From positions 1,055,501 through 1,119,500 of the forward strand of contig WVSR01000001.1 in NCBI GenBank assembly GCA_015689775.1: a DNA stretch of 64,000 nucleotides, written 5' to 3'. The position numbers and the translations under genes were made by a program. The DNA is from Rhodobacterales bacterium LSUCC0387. GTDB taxonomy: Bacteria > Pseudomonadota > Alphaproteobacteria > Rhodobacterales > Rhodobacteraceae. Below are positions 34,937 through 43,902 of this stretch, one piece after another (positions within the stretch are counted from its first letter, which is position 1; every line of letters begins with the position of its first letter). The notes beneath the pieces were generated by a model. That model saw nothing but the letters and a program-made list of their open reading frames with translations, ran no database searches and was not told where the DNA came from.

Positions 34937-35514
34937 TGTCGTTTGTTGATAATATACGGGATGAAATAGAAGCTTCCGTTGCTACAAAGCAGGCTTTGCT
35001 CCGTGATGCACGGGCTCTTGTGCAGATCGAAGCACTGGCTTCAACATGTCTTAAATCTTTACGTTCAGGCGGTAAGATTATTTTTGCGGGCAACGGCGGT
35101 AGTTTTGCGGATGCGCAGCATCTTTCTGCGGAATTCGTGTCCCGGTTCAGGTTCGACCGTGCGCCGTTGGCATCGCTGGCGCTTGGGACTAACAACTCTG
35201 CAATTAGCGCCATTGGCAATGATTACGGCTACGATCGAGTTTTTGAACGGGAGTTAGAAGCGGTTGGAAAGGCTGGCGATGTGTTTATCGGTATTAGCAC
35301 AAGCGGAAATAGCACGAACATCTTGTTGGCGGCAGAAAAAGCGATCTCAATGGGAATTAGCTGTTTTTGCATGACAGGTCGTACAGGTGGAAAATTGGTA
35401 GGGGTTTGTGAGTGCCTACACGTGCCGTCGGATGAAACCGCCCGCATTCAGGAGTGCCACATCACCGTTGGACATATAATTTGCGGTCTAGTAGAGAGCC
35501 AGTATTTTCAGTGA
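34933..35514 (+). CDS. gmhA: Sedoheptulose 7-phosphate isomerase (SIS domain)
   Basis: 193 residues. SIS-fold protein with GGKIIFAGNGGSFADAQHLS, EFVSRFRFDRAPLASLAL, GISTSGNST and the C-terminal QECHITVGHIIC His motif of GmhA. It converts sedoheptulose 7-phosphate to D-glycero-D-manno-heptose 7-phosphate, the first step of the heptose pathway. ATGA overlap with the NeuB fusion. Confidence 0.93.
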   Translation: MMSFVDNIRDEIEASVATKQALLRDARALVQIEALASTCLKSLRSGGKIIFAGNGGSFADAQHLSAEFVSRFRFDRAPLASLALGTNNSAISAIGNDYGYDRVFERELEAVGKAGDVFIGISTSGNSTNILLAAEKAISMGISCFCMTGRTGGKLVGVCECLHVPSDETARIQECHITVGHIICGLVESQYFQ

Positions 35515-35527
35515 AGGAGATTGCTCA

Positions 35528-36253
35528 GTGAGCAATGTTATTGCCCTTATCCCTGCACGTTCTGGTTCAAAGGGGGTTCCGCACAAAAACGTTAGAAAAT
35601 TGGGTGGGCGCCCCTTGATTGAATGGTCGATACAGGCCTGCTTAAAATCACGCCTGATCGATCGGGTGGTAGTATCAACAGACTCTCAAGAGTATGCCGA
35701 TCTTGCCATGGCGCTTGGCGCTGAAGCGCCTTTCCTTCGACCGACTGAAATCTCAGGCGACCGCGCAACAGACTTTGATTTCGTTGTTCACGCACTAGAC
35801 TGGTTTGCAGGTCACGGAGGTGAACCAGAACTTCTTGTTCATGTGCGGCCAACGACACCATACCGTGTGCCAGAAATAATCGATCAGGCAATCCATATGT
35901 TTCGGAACCAGACAAAAGCAACTGCGCTGCGTTCTGTACAGGAAATGTCCGAATCCGCGTACAAAACTTTTGAAATTGCCTCGTCAGGACAATTAAAGCC
36001 GCTTGGTGCCGTCTCTACCGCACTTGATTTTGCAAACAATGCGCGTCAGCAATTTCCCGTGACTTATCAAGCGAACGGATATGTTGATGTTCTGTCATCC
36101 CGCTTTGTGAGAAAAAACGGTCTTATTCACGGTGACTATGTTATGCCTTTTGTTACTCCTAACGTGGTGGAAGTGGATACCGAGGAGGATTTTGTTCTCC
36201 TCGAATTTTTGCTGGGGAGAAACCCCGAAATCGCCCAGACACTTTTTACTTGA
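35528..36253 (+). CDS. neuA: Acylneuraminate (CMP-nonulosonate) cytidylyltransferase
   Basis: 241 residues, GTG start with AAGGAG upstream. CTP-binding signature LIPARSGSKGVPHKNVRKLG, then RVVVSTDSQEYADLA and LVHVRPTTPYR. It activates a free ulosonic acid with CTP to the CMP-sugar. Together with the NeuB fusion two genes upstream it forms a CMP-ulosonate module. Its stop overlaps the aminotransferase start (TTGA, 36250-36253). Confidence 0.92.
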   Translation: MSNVIALIPARSGSKGVPHKNVRKLGGRPLIEWSIQACLKSRLIDRVVVSTDSQEYADLAMALGAEAPFLRPTEISGDRATDFDFVVHALDWFAGHGGEPELLVHVRPTTPYRVPEIIDQAIHMFRNQTKATALRSVQEMSESAYKTFEIASSGQLKPLGAVSTALDFANNARQQFPVTYQANGYVDVLSSRFVRKNGLIHGDYVMPFVTPNVVEVDTEEDFVLLEFLLGRNPEIAQTLFT

Positions 36254-37638
36254 GGACAGTTATGGCTGGATATGAATTTTCCCGAAGACCTCAAAAAGTC
36301 CAATATGTCAGCACAAAATATAGAACGATTAAAACTTCTATACCTGCGCCTGGAACCGAAGAAATTCTTTCACGCCTAGATCACTATGAGTCCCGTTCGA
36401 TGCATGGGCAATTTCCGCTGATTTGGGATCGCGCCGTCGATGCAAGTGTATTTGACATAGCAGGGAACTGCTGGATTGATTTCACGTCAACGATTTTCGT
36501 GGCCAACGTAGGTCACTCTAACGCTAGAGTGACTGCAGCTATGCAAGACATGATGGATGTGCCCATCTACAGCTGTTATGCCTACCCTAACCGCAAGCGC
36601 GCTGAGTATTTGCAGAAGCTTGTTGAATTCGCTGGTAAGCCTTTTGAAAAGGCGTTTTTGCTGTCTGCCGGCACCGAGGCCACCGAAGCCGCTCTGAAGC
36701 TGATGCGTATGAATGGGCAGAAACTCGGTAAACGTCGTCGTGGTATTGTATGCATAGAAGGAAACTGGCACGGCCGTACTATGGGTGCTCAGATGATGAG
36801 CAGTAATTTAGCGCAGAGGGATTGGATTGGTTTCCAAGATACTGACATCCATCACATCCAATTCCCCTACCCGTGGGTGCTTAATGGTGCTAGTCCAGAA
36901 GCCTTTCTCGAAGCTGGACTTGAACGCTTAGCGTCATCAGGGGTGGACCTGAAAAACGATGTTTGCGGGTTTATGTTGGAAACTTTTCAAGGCTGGGGGG
37001 CAATCTTCTATCCTAAGGCCTTCGTTCAAGCGATCGAAAAGGTGTGTCGCAATAATAATATCTTGCTGGCATTTGATGAAATGCAGGCAGGATTTGGCCG
37101 CACTGGACGCCGTTTTGGCTATCAACATTATGAAGTGACACCTGATTTGCTTGCCTGCGGTAAAGGTATGGGAGGGGGCGTGTCACTTTCTGGTGTAATT
37201 GGAAGGGCTGAGGTAATGGATCTGCCGGAGATTGGTAACATGAGCAGTACCCATTCCGCCAATCCTTTGGTTTGCGCCGCCGGCTTGGCAGTAATCGAGG
37301 AACTAGAGCAGCGTGATCTAGTCGGTGAAGCGGCCCGTAAAGGCACGCTTCTTTTTCAGGGCCTTGATGCCCTTCAGCATCGCTTCCCGGATCGAATATC
37401 AGGTGCGCTTGGCAAGGGGTTAATTGCATCGGTTCTCTTCCGCACCCCTGATACCGGCGCCCCTGATGGCGGTTTTACTAGTAGGGTGGCAGAACGCTGT
37501 ATGCAGAAGGGATTGCTGGTGGTGCATACCGGACGAGAGTCCATTAAAATTGGACCTCCTCTAACCATCTCTGACGATGCGTTGTTGGAAGGCATTGACG
37601 TACTTGGTCAGGCTATCGCCGAGGTGGATCAGGAATGA
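36250..37638 (+). CDS. Class III PLP-dependent aminotransferase
   Basis: 462 residues from TTG 36250 (ATG at 36262 is an alternative). Class III features: FVANVGHSNARVTAAM, AGTEATEAALKLMR, NWHGRTMGAQ, FDEMQAGFGRTGRRFGYQ and the PLP lysine in LLACGKGMGGGV. It resembles ornithine/GABA/glutamate-1-semialdehyde-type transaminases rather than the class V/DegT sugar aminotransferases typical of glycan loci. Here it probably makes an amino compound used to decorate the glycan. ATGA overlap with the VOC gene. Confidence 0.88.
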   Translation: MRTVMAGYEFSRRPQKVQYVSTKYRTIKTSIPAPGTEEILSRLDHYESRSMHGQFPLIWDRAVDASVFDIAGNCWIDFTSTIFVANVGHSNARVTAAMQDMMDVPIYSCYAYPNRKRAEYLQKLVEFAGKPFEKAFLLSAGTEATEAALKLMRMNGQKLGKRRRGIVCIEGNWHGRTMGAQMMSSNLAQRDWIGFQDTDIHHIQFPYPWVLNGASPEAFLEAGLERLASSGVDLKNDVCGFMLETFQGWGAIFYPKAFVQAIEKVCRNNNILLAFDEMQAGFGRTGRRFGYQHYEVTPDLLACGKGMGGGVSLSGVIGRAEVMDLPEIGNMSSTHSANPLVCAAGLAVIEELEQRDLVGEAARKGTLLFQGLDALQHRFPDRISGALGKGLIASVLFRTPDTGAPDGGFTSRVAERCMQKGLLVVHTGRESIKIGPPLTISDDALLEGIDVLGQAIAEVDQE

Positions 37639-38069
37639 TCAGCGCAGTACGGCATACTGGCCTAGTTGTCGCTGATTTGGAGCGGGCACTGCACTTTTGG
37701 TGCCAGGTGTTGGGCTTTAAAGTAGTAAAGCAAATGGATGAAGAAGGTCCTCACTTAGATGCTATGATGGGCCTTCAAGATGTCCGCGTGACTACGGTTA
37801 AGCTTGCGGCTCCAGATGGTAATTTGGTCGAGCTGCTACGTTTTCATTCTCACCCGGATCAACCTCGGTGGTCGGGTGCTCCTTATTCGACTGGGTTTAC
37901 ACACATTGCCCTGACCGTGAATGACCTTGATGCACTCATTTTCACGCTGGCCAAGGAAGGCGTAACCTTTCCTGCTCCGCCTCAGTATTCGCCAGATGGC
38001 TGCGTTAAGGTCATTTATGCAACAGGACCCGAAGGTATCTTGTTAGAGTTAGTCGAGGTCCGAAAGTAA
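37635..38069 (+). CDS. VOC (glyoxalase/dioxygenase superfamily) protein
   Basis: 144 residues. Two beta-alpha-beta-beta-beta modules: HTGLVVADLERALHFWCQVL and FTHIALTVNDLDALIFTLAK, with metal-ligand His in each and Glu in VELLRFHS and LLELVE. It is closest in feel to methylmalonyl-CoA epimerase/glyoxalase-like members. Its reaction in a glycan locus is unclear; epimerisation or isomerisation of a precursor is possible. Coupled by ATGA to the aminotransferase. Confidence 0.85.
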   Translation: MISAVRHTGLVVADLERALHFWCQVLGFKVVKQMDEEGPHLDAMMGLQDVRVTTVKLAAPDGNLVELLRFHSHPDQPRWSGAPYSTGFTHIALTVNDLDALIFTLAKEGVTFPAPPQYSPDGCVKVIYATGPEGILLELVEVRK

Positions 38070-38758
38070 TGACAGAAAAGAAAATAGATTATGTAGCCGT
38101 TGTGTATAACGAAAAAGATCGGCCGCTTACAAATTATCCAGATAAGTTGTCGCGCTATTTGTTTGAGCGCTTCGACCTGAAGAAAGGCGTAAAGCTTTTA
38201 GATGTTGGATGTGGCCGTGGCGAGTTTTTGAGTGGCTTTATGAAATGTGGGGCTGTTGGCTTTGGTATCGACCAATCGAGGGCTGCGGAAAATTACTGCC
38301 CTGACGCAACTCTAAAAATTTCCGACATTGAGAATGATGGCATGCCCTACGATGATAATTTTTTTGATGTTGTTTATTCCAAGTCAGTTATTGAACATTT
38401 CTACTATCCGGAGAGGATGGTTAAAGAGATATTCAGGGTTTTGAAACCAGGAGGAATTGTCATTACGATGTGTCCTGACTGGGAATTCAATTATCGTATT
38501 TACTTTGAAGATTACACCCACCGAACTCCATTTATGCGGGTTTCATTGCGAGATATATTTTTAATACACGGTTTTGAGAGTGTAACTGTTGATCGCTTCC
38601 GTCAACTTCCTGTTCTTTGGGGGAAGGGAGCAACGTTATTACCTTTAGCCGAACTTACAAGGGTGTTGGCGCCAAATTGTCTTAAGCCATACAGTAAGTG
38701 GGTGCGATTTTCAAAAGAAATTATGCTTATTTCTAGCGCAGTTAAGCCAGGTAAATGA
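38069..38758 (+). CDS. Class I SAM-dependent methyltransferase
   Basis: 229 residues. SAM motif I LLDVGCGRGEFLSGF, then DNFFDVVYSKSVIEHF and LKPGGIVITMCPDW, the Methyltransf_11 pattern. Probably O- or N-methylates a sugar of the surface glycan. One-nt overlap with the VOC stop (TAATG), and ATGA overlap with the next gene. Confidence 0.9.
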   Translation: MTEKKIDYVAVVYNEKDRPLTNYPDKLSRYLFERFDLKKGVKLLDVGCGRGEFLSGFMKCGAVGFGIDQSRAAENYCPDATLKISDIENDGMPYDDNFFDVVYSKSVIEHFYYPERMVKEIFRVLKPGGIVITMCPDWEFNYRIYFEDYTHRTPFMRVSLRDIFLIHGFESVTVDRFRQLPVLWGKGATLLPLAELTRVLAPNCLKPYSKWVRFSKEIMLISSAVKPGK

Positions 38759-39972
38759 TAGCCAACAGTGCGTTAAAACGACGTTTTGTCTACCTTGTAG
38801 AAAAACCATTCTCCAATAGAGATGCACAGCGTTTTGGTATTCAGACAGTAGTCGCAAACGGGTTCATCGCTGAAGTATGGGATGTAGGACTATTGTGCTC
38901 TCCGAAATATCCTCGAGATAATAGATTTTCTGAAGATGTTAATATTAGAATATTTCGAAACTTTGACGATTTAAAATGCGCCTTGAAAGATTTGCATCCA
39001 GACGATGTGCTATTAGGCCTTGTTGGTATGTCTATTGAGCAGGCATGGGCTTATCGGCGTCTACGGGCTGCTATTTTTAATTCAGAGGCGACGCTGGCTA
39101 CCATTACTAACGGGCATTCTCCGTTCGATCGATGGGACACTTTATGGGACAAGGCTAAACATGTGTGTTCTATGTCTTGCTCTCGGTTATTGCGCGTGCG
39201 CCATGGGGTGAATCTTATTTTAAACGAGCTAAAGTTGAATGTTGGAAATTGTATGACATTATTAAATCAACGGAAGCTTGACTATGTATTTGCCGGCGCA
39301 AGTGTGATGGGTGTGGACAGGCTCCTCGTTGGGAGTAATACACAAGTATTTACTATTCACAGTCTGGACACTGATATATTGTTGCATTCTGACAGAAAGT
39401 CAGACTCAAGTAAAAAACACGATCATATCGTTTATCTTGATTCATTAGGTCCATTGCACCCAGAGTTAAAAGCATATCAGCTCGAATTTGGCCTCGAAAC
39501 ATCAGATTTTTATTCATCCAATGTGCGTTGTTTGTTGCATCTACAAGCGCTGCTAGGAAAGCCCTGTGTTGTAGCTGCTCATCCTCGTGCAAATCAGGGT
39601 CAACTGGATGAGTATTTCTCTCCAATTAAAGTTTTCTACAATCAAACAGCACAGCTAGTCGCAAATAGTGCATGTGTTGTTGCCGAGCCCAGCATGTCGT
39701 TGGGTATGGCTGCATGGTTTGATAAACCAGCTATAATTCTGTGGAACAACGATCTTGCAGACTGGAACAAGCAGATGATTATTGACTTTCGTGATGCTCT
39801 AGGTTGTGCCGTATGGGATGTGAACGACCAGACCACCTGGGAAACACCCACTGTAGATAAAGAACGATATGAGATGTACCGGAGTAGCTATATGAAGCAG
39901 CCTGGTTCAATCAATAAACCATTTTGGCAAGCTGTCTGCGATGAGGTTCTTTCAAAGTCATTGGTGCAATAA
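38755..39972 (+). CDS. Protein of unknown function, possibly glycosyltransferase-like
   Basis: 405 residues, no signal peptide and no membrane helices. The C-terminal half has a GT-B-like feel: VVAAHPRANQGQLDEYF resembles the K/A-P-H-P donor-site block of capsule-type transferases. It is followed by NSACVVAEPSMSLGMAAWFD and KPAIILWNN, like the S-S/E-P loop of sialyl- and polysialyl-transferase families. I cannot assign a family with confidence. Translationally coupled to the methyltransferase, so it belongs to the locus. Confidence 0.6.
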   Translation: MIANSALKRRFVYLVEKPFSNRDAQRFGIQTVVANGFIAEVWDVGLLCSPKYPRDNRFSEDVNIRIFRNFDDLKCALKDLHPDDVLLGLVGMSIEQAWAYRRLRAAIFNSEATLATITNGHSPFDRWDTLWDKAKHVCSMSCSRLLRVRHGVNLILNELKLNVGNCMTLLNQRKLDYVFAGASVMGVDRLLVGSNTQVFTIHSLDTDILLHSDRKSDSSKKHDHIVYLDSLGPLHPELKAYQLEFGLETSDFYSSNVRCLLHLQALLGKPCVVAAHPRANQGQLDEYFSPIKVFYNQTAQLVANSACVVAEPSMSLGMAAWFDKPAIILWNNDLADWNKQMIIDFRDALGCAVWDVNDQTTWETPTVDKERYEMYRSSYMKQPGSINKPFWQAVCDEVLSKSLVQ

Positions 39973-39999
39973 ATTACGAACTAGGATACTAAACTCGAG

Positions 40000-40854
40000 T
40001 TGGATATTGTAAGCATGGAGTTAACAAAAAAAATTGGTTTCATGCAGGGGCGTCTTTCACCTTTAGTAGAAGGAAAAATACAGGCTTTTCCTTGGGATAC
40101 TTGGCGTGAGGAATTTGCTGTGGCTCAAACTTTGGGCCTTAAGGTCATGGAGTGGACCTTGGATCAGGATCGACTTCATCAGAACCCCTTAATGACGTCA
40201 GACGGTCACATAGAGATCCGTCGTTTATGCCAAACACATAGTATTTGTATTCCTTCGCTTACCGGAGACTGCTTTATGCAGGCTCCCTTTTGGAAGGTAA
40301 GCGAGCACGAGGCTGCAACTCGCAAGGAGGACTTCATTGCGATTGCGCGCGCGTGCAGCAGGATTGGCATTGACAATATTGTCGTTCCGTTAGTTGACGG
40401 CGGCAGGTTGGAAAACGAACAGCAGGAAGCGGCGCTGCTCGCGTTCATGCTAGCGCATCGAGAGATGTTCAAAAAGATGGGCTTGCGTATTGTTTTTGAG
40501 AGCGATTTTGGCCCTATAGAACTTGCCCGTTTCATTAGCCGTCTGCCGGAGGATACTTTTGGTGTGAACTATGACATCGGCAACAGTGCTGCTCTTGGTT
40601 ACAAACCTTCAGAAGAGTTTGAGTGTTATGGCGAGCGCATCGTAAATGTGCACCTGAAAGATAGAAGTCTCGGCGGACCCTCGGTCCCTTTGGGTGCTGG
40701 CGATGCTGATTTTTCAGCAGTGTTTCGCTTGCTCAGCGAGTTAGCATATTCAGGCTACATAATTATGCAAACTGCTCGGGCAACCGACGATAATCACGCT
40801 GGTGCTTTAAGCAAGTATATTGCACAGATTGATACTTGGGCGGAGGGATTATAA
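40000..40854 (+). CDS. Sugar phosphate isomerase/epimerase (AP endonuclease-2 fold)
   Basis: 284 residues from TTG 40000, or 279 from ATG 40015 (MELTKKIGFMQGRLSP). TIM-barrel isomerase family: MQGRLSPL at the N terminus, VVPLVDGG, IVFESDFGP, VNYDIGNSAALG, VNVHLKDR and GAGDADFSAVFRLL give the usual Glu/Asp/His metal set. It probably epimerises or isomerises a sugar (or ulosonate precursor) of the module. It is related in fold to the C-terminal half of the NeuB fusion. Confidence 0.85.
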   Translation: MDIVSMELTKKIGFMQGRLSPLVEGKIQAFPWDTWREEFAVAQTLGLKVMEWTLDQDRLHQNPLMTSDGHIEIRRLCQTHSICIPSLTGDCFMQAPFWKVSEHEAATRKEDFIAIARACSRIGIDNIVVPLVDGGRLENEQQEAALLAFMLAHREMFKKMGLRIVFESDFGPIELARFISRLPEDTFGVNYDIGNSAALGYKPSEEFECYGERIVNVHLKDRSLGGPSVPLGAGDADFSAVFRLLSELAYSGYIIMQTARATDDNHAGALSKYIAQIDTWAEGL

Positions 40855-40855
40855 A

Positions 40856-41617
40856 CTGCATCATCAATTTAAAGGCAAGTCTGTTTTAGTCACCGGGTCT
40901 TCACGTGGCATAGGCCGGACTATAGCTGAGGCGTTCCTTTCCCAGGGAGCTGAGGTTGCATTTAATGCTCGCAATGCTAATGAGCTGAAAAGGGTTTGTG
41001 CGGCCCATACCGAAGGCAATTCAATTGCCCTTGATGGAGATATGAGCCAGCCTGATCATGCCTGCAGTGTGGTTGAGCGGGTCCTGGCTGCATTTGGAAA
41101 GTTGGACATACTAGTATGTAATGTCGGTAGCGGACGCTCTGTGCCACCCGGTACAGAAACCCACGATGAATGGGTGCGAGTTTTCGGATTGAATCTTTGG
41201 AGCGCAACAAATGTGGTTGAAGCAAGCAGACAGGCTCTTAAAAAGAGTAATGGAGCGATCGTATGTATATCATCCATTTGCGGATCAGAGCTCGTGCCCG
41301 GAGCGCCGGTAACCTATTCTGCCGCCAAATCCGCCCTCAATGCCTATGTCCGTGGTATTGCCCGTCCCCTTGGCCGAGATGGGGTAAGGATTAATGCTAT
41401 AGCCCCTGGGAATATTCTCTTCGAGGGTTCGGTCTGGCAAAGAAAGCTTACCGAGGATGCAGCTGCCGTCGAGGAGATGCTCACGCGTGATGTAGCCCTA
41501 GCGAAGTTGGGTTCCACTGAAGATATCTCCAATCTTGCATTATGGTTGTCGTCTCCTGCGTCATCATTTTGTACGGGCAGCGTGTTTGTTGTTGATGGTG
41601 GACAATCGCGTAGTTAG
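40856..41617 (+). CDS. Short-chain dehydrogenase/reductase (likely CTG start)
   Basis: About 254 residues. Rossmann motif VLVTGSSRGIGRTIAEAF, VCNVGSGRS in place of NNAG, catalytic Ser in CISSICGS, and YSAAKSA for YxxxK. The best ribosome site (GGAGGG at 40842-40847) points to a CTG at 40856; a TTG at 40820 would overlap the previous gene deeply. It probably reduces or oxidises a sugar or ulosonate precursor. Tandem with a second SDR, 15 bp downstream. Confidence 0.85.
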   Translation: MHHQFKGKSVLVTGSSRGIGRTIAEAFLSQGAEVAFNARNANELKRVCAAHTEGNSIALDGDMSQPDHACSVVERVLAAFGKLDILVCNVGSGRSVPPGTETHDEWVRVFGLNLWSATNVVEASRQALKKSNGAIVCISSICGSELVPGAPVTYSAAKSALNAYVRGIARPLGRDGVRINAIAPGNILFEGSVWQRKLTEDAAAVEEMLTRDVALAKLGSTEDISNLALWLSSPASSFCTGSVFVVDGGQSRS

Positions 41618-41638
41618 CGAGCGTCTTAAGGATTGACC

Positions 41639-42475
41639 ATGACTTTAGAAAAATTCGATTTAACTGGGAAAACGGCCCTTATTACAGGTTCAGTTGGCTT
41701 GTTGGGGATGGAGCATGCTGCGGCTCTTTTAGAGAGCGGTGCTACTGTAGTGCTAACCGATTTGTGCCCAGTTGAGCAGCTTTACGCAGCAGCGGATCGT
41801 CTCGGTGAGCAATACGATCGCTCGCGGATCGTAACGGCGGTGATGGACGTGACTAATCCCGCAGTAATAGGCAGCGTTGCAGAAAATTTGCATAACCAAG
41901 ATTTGCGTGTGGATATTTTGGTAAATAATGCTGCAATTGATCCAAAGGTAGAGGGAGATAGGGGCATCTTAGAGACTTCACGGCTTGAATACTTTCCAGT
42001 CGAGCAATGGAACCTGCAGTTGGCTGTTGGTATAACTGGTGCGTTTCTGTGTAGTAAAATATTTGGCGGTGCAATGGCGCTCGATGGAAAGGGTGGCGTG
42101 ATCCTTAATATTGCTTCCGATCTATCGGTAATTGCTCCAGACCACCGGCTTTACCGTAAGGATGGCCTGCCTGACCACTTGCAACCAGTGAAGCCAGTCA
42201 CTTACTCAGTAATCAAGGCAGGAATTATAGGATTAACGCGTTATCTTGCAACATACTGGGCCGATAAGGGCGTCCGATGTAATGCCCTGTCACCCGGTGG
42301 AGTGTACAACGGACATGGAAGCGATTTTGTAGAGCGGCTAACCTCGCTTATTCCGTTGGGCCGAATGGCTGATAGAGGGGATTATCGGTCTACAGTGCAG
42401 TTTCTTTGTTCAGATGCCTCCGCTTACATGACTGGGCAGAATATTGTTATTGATGGAGGCCGCAGTGTTCTATAG
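41639..42475 (+). CDS. Short-chain dehydrogenase/reductase
   Basis: 278 residues from the ATG at 41639 (AAGGA upstream). Rossmann motif ALITGSVGLLGMEHAAAL, ILVNNAAIDPKVEG, catalytic Ser in NIASDLSV, YSVIKAG for YxxxK, and C-terminal FLCSDASAYMTGQNIVIDGG. Classical SDR with a long insertion (ILETSRLEYFPVEQW). It resembles SDRs adjacent to NeuA in other loci (oxidoreductase of CMP-ulosonate precursors), but the substrate is unknown. Last gene of module 1. Confidence 0.88.
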   Translation: MTLEKFDLTGKTALITGSVGLLGMEHAAALLESGATVVLTDLCPVEQLYAAADRLGEQYDRSRIVTAVMDVTNPAVIGSVAENLHNQDLRVDILVNNAAIDPKVEGDRGILETSRLEYFPVEQWNLQLAVGITGAFLCSKIFGGAMALDGKGGVILNIASDLSVIAPDHRLYRKDGLPDHLQPVKPVTYSVIKAGIIGLTRYLATYWADKGVRCNALSPGGVYNGHGSDFVERLTSLIPLGRMADRGDYRSTVQFLCSDASAYMTGQNIVIDGGRSVL

Positions 42476-42906
42476 CGATGCGGACCAGTTCACTATACTG
42501 TGCTAGCAGGCATTTCGATGTTTAACGTGTAAAAAACGCCACGCAAAAGAATAAATCTTATCCACTTATATTGATTGAAATTAATTTTCGAAGTGGTCTT
42601 GAAATCGTATAGCATACATAAAAATGCATATACTTTTAATGGGCTACGATATAGACACTTTCAAATAATGTTAAAATTTTTTCTTATAGTATAAAATTTA
42701 TATTAATATTTATACCTTAAGCGTCTAATCCTAGCCAAGTACGTATCAGAAATAGGCCCAAGAATATGATCGTACATGTGTGATGCGAAATTTGAAATGG
42801 GTGGCTACATATGGTCTCCCTAAAGAAACTATTTAGTTTTTGAGTAGCTTTTATCCAAAATATCTTAAAAATCATGGACCAAGGCAAAATCAAGGATGGA
42901 TGCGTT
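42476..42906. other. AT-rich intergenic region between glycan modules
   Basis: 431 bp with no convincing gene. Very AT-rich, especially 42530-42720, with runs such as AAAATTTTTTCTTATAG. It probably contains the promoter of the downstream unit and marks a junction between separately acquired modules. No strong terminator hairpin was seen. Confidence 0.5.
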
Positions 42907-43875
42907 ATGAGTATGAGCACTCCGAATGATATTATAAAGCGTTCTGGCTCAATGTGCCTAACGATTATTGTTCCTTGCTATAATGAGCAGCAGGTTATCT
43001 TTGAGACACATCGACGTATCGCTGGTGTGTGCGAAGGCGTAGATGATTTTGACTACCAAATTATATATGTTAATGATGGAAGCTATGATGGAACTAAGAC
43101 CTGTCTTCATGATATCCAAAAAAAAGACACAGATCATGTTAAGGTAATAAACTTATCTCGAAACTTTGGGCATCAAGCCGCTGTTTCAGCCGGTATAGAC
43201 GCTGCTACTGGAGATGCGGTAGTGATTATAGATGCTGATTTACAAGATCCGCCAGAGGTAATTCTCGAAATGCTTGAGAAATGGCGAAAAGGAGCGGATG
43301 TAGTTTACGGAGTAAGAGCCGAAAGAGAAGGTGAAACGCGGTTCAAATTAATGACTGCACAGATTTTCTACAGACTTATAAATCGAATGTCAGATACAGA
43401 AATACCATTGGATACTGGGGACTTTCGTCTTCTCGATAGAAAAGTTGTAGACGCACTATGCCGAATGCCAGAACAAGACAGATTCATTAGAGGAATGGTG
43501 GCTTGGCTTGGATTTAATCAAGTACCAGTTTATTATAGGCGAGATGCGCGTTTTGCCGGGGAAACCAAGTATCCTTTTTTAAAAATGTTTCGTTTCGCAC
43601 TGGATGGAATATTTTCATTTTCCACATTTCCGCTAAAGCTTGCTACTATGTTTGGCCTGACAATCTCTGCAGCGAGCGCTTTAGGGATATTTTACTTTCT
43701 CTATCTCCGGCTTTTTACCTCTAATTGGGTGCCTGGCTGGACATTTATGTTTGTAGCCATACTTTTCACAAGCGGTGTACAGCTAATTGTCTTAGGTATT
43801 GTGGGTGAATACATTGGGAGGATCTATGGTGAAGTTAAACGTCGCCCCCTTTATTTGGTGGATGAAGACGAGTAA
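42907..43875 (+). CDS. Family 2 glycosyltransferase, GtrB/DPM1-like, membrane-anchored
   Basis: 322 residues from the ATG at 42907 (AAGGATGG upstream); an ATG at 42874 lacks a ribosome site. GT-A motifs: TIIVPCYNEQQVIFETHRRI, VNDGSYDGT, NLSRNFGHQAAVSAGIDAAT, IIDADLQDPPE and DTGDFRLLDRK. Two C-terminal membrane helices (~residues 225-295). Such enzymes make undecaprenyl-phosphate-linked sugars on the inner membrane face. The GtrA-like flippase candidate follows 27 bp downstream, a classic pair. Confidence 0.93.
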   Translation: MSMSTPNDIIKRSGSMCLTIIVPCYNEQQVIFETHRRIAGVCEGVDDFDYQIIYVNDGSYDGTKTCLHDIQKKDTDHVKVINLSRNFGHQAAVSAGIDAATGDAVVIIDADLQDPPEVILEMLEKWRKGADVVYGVRAEREGETRFKLMTAQIFYRLINRMSDTEIPLDTGDFRLLDRKVVDALCRMPEQDRFIRGMVAWLGFNQVPVYYRRDARFAGETKYPFLKMFRFALDGIFSFSTFPLKLATMFGLTISAASALGIFYFLYLRLFTSNWVPGWTFMFVAILFTSGVQLIVLGIVGEYIGRIYGEVKRRPLYLVDEDE

Positions 43876-43902
43876 CGAATATTTTAGATTTAGGAAAAAT
43901 CT

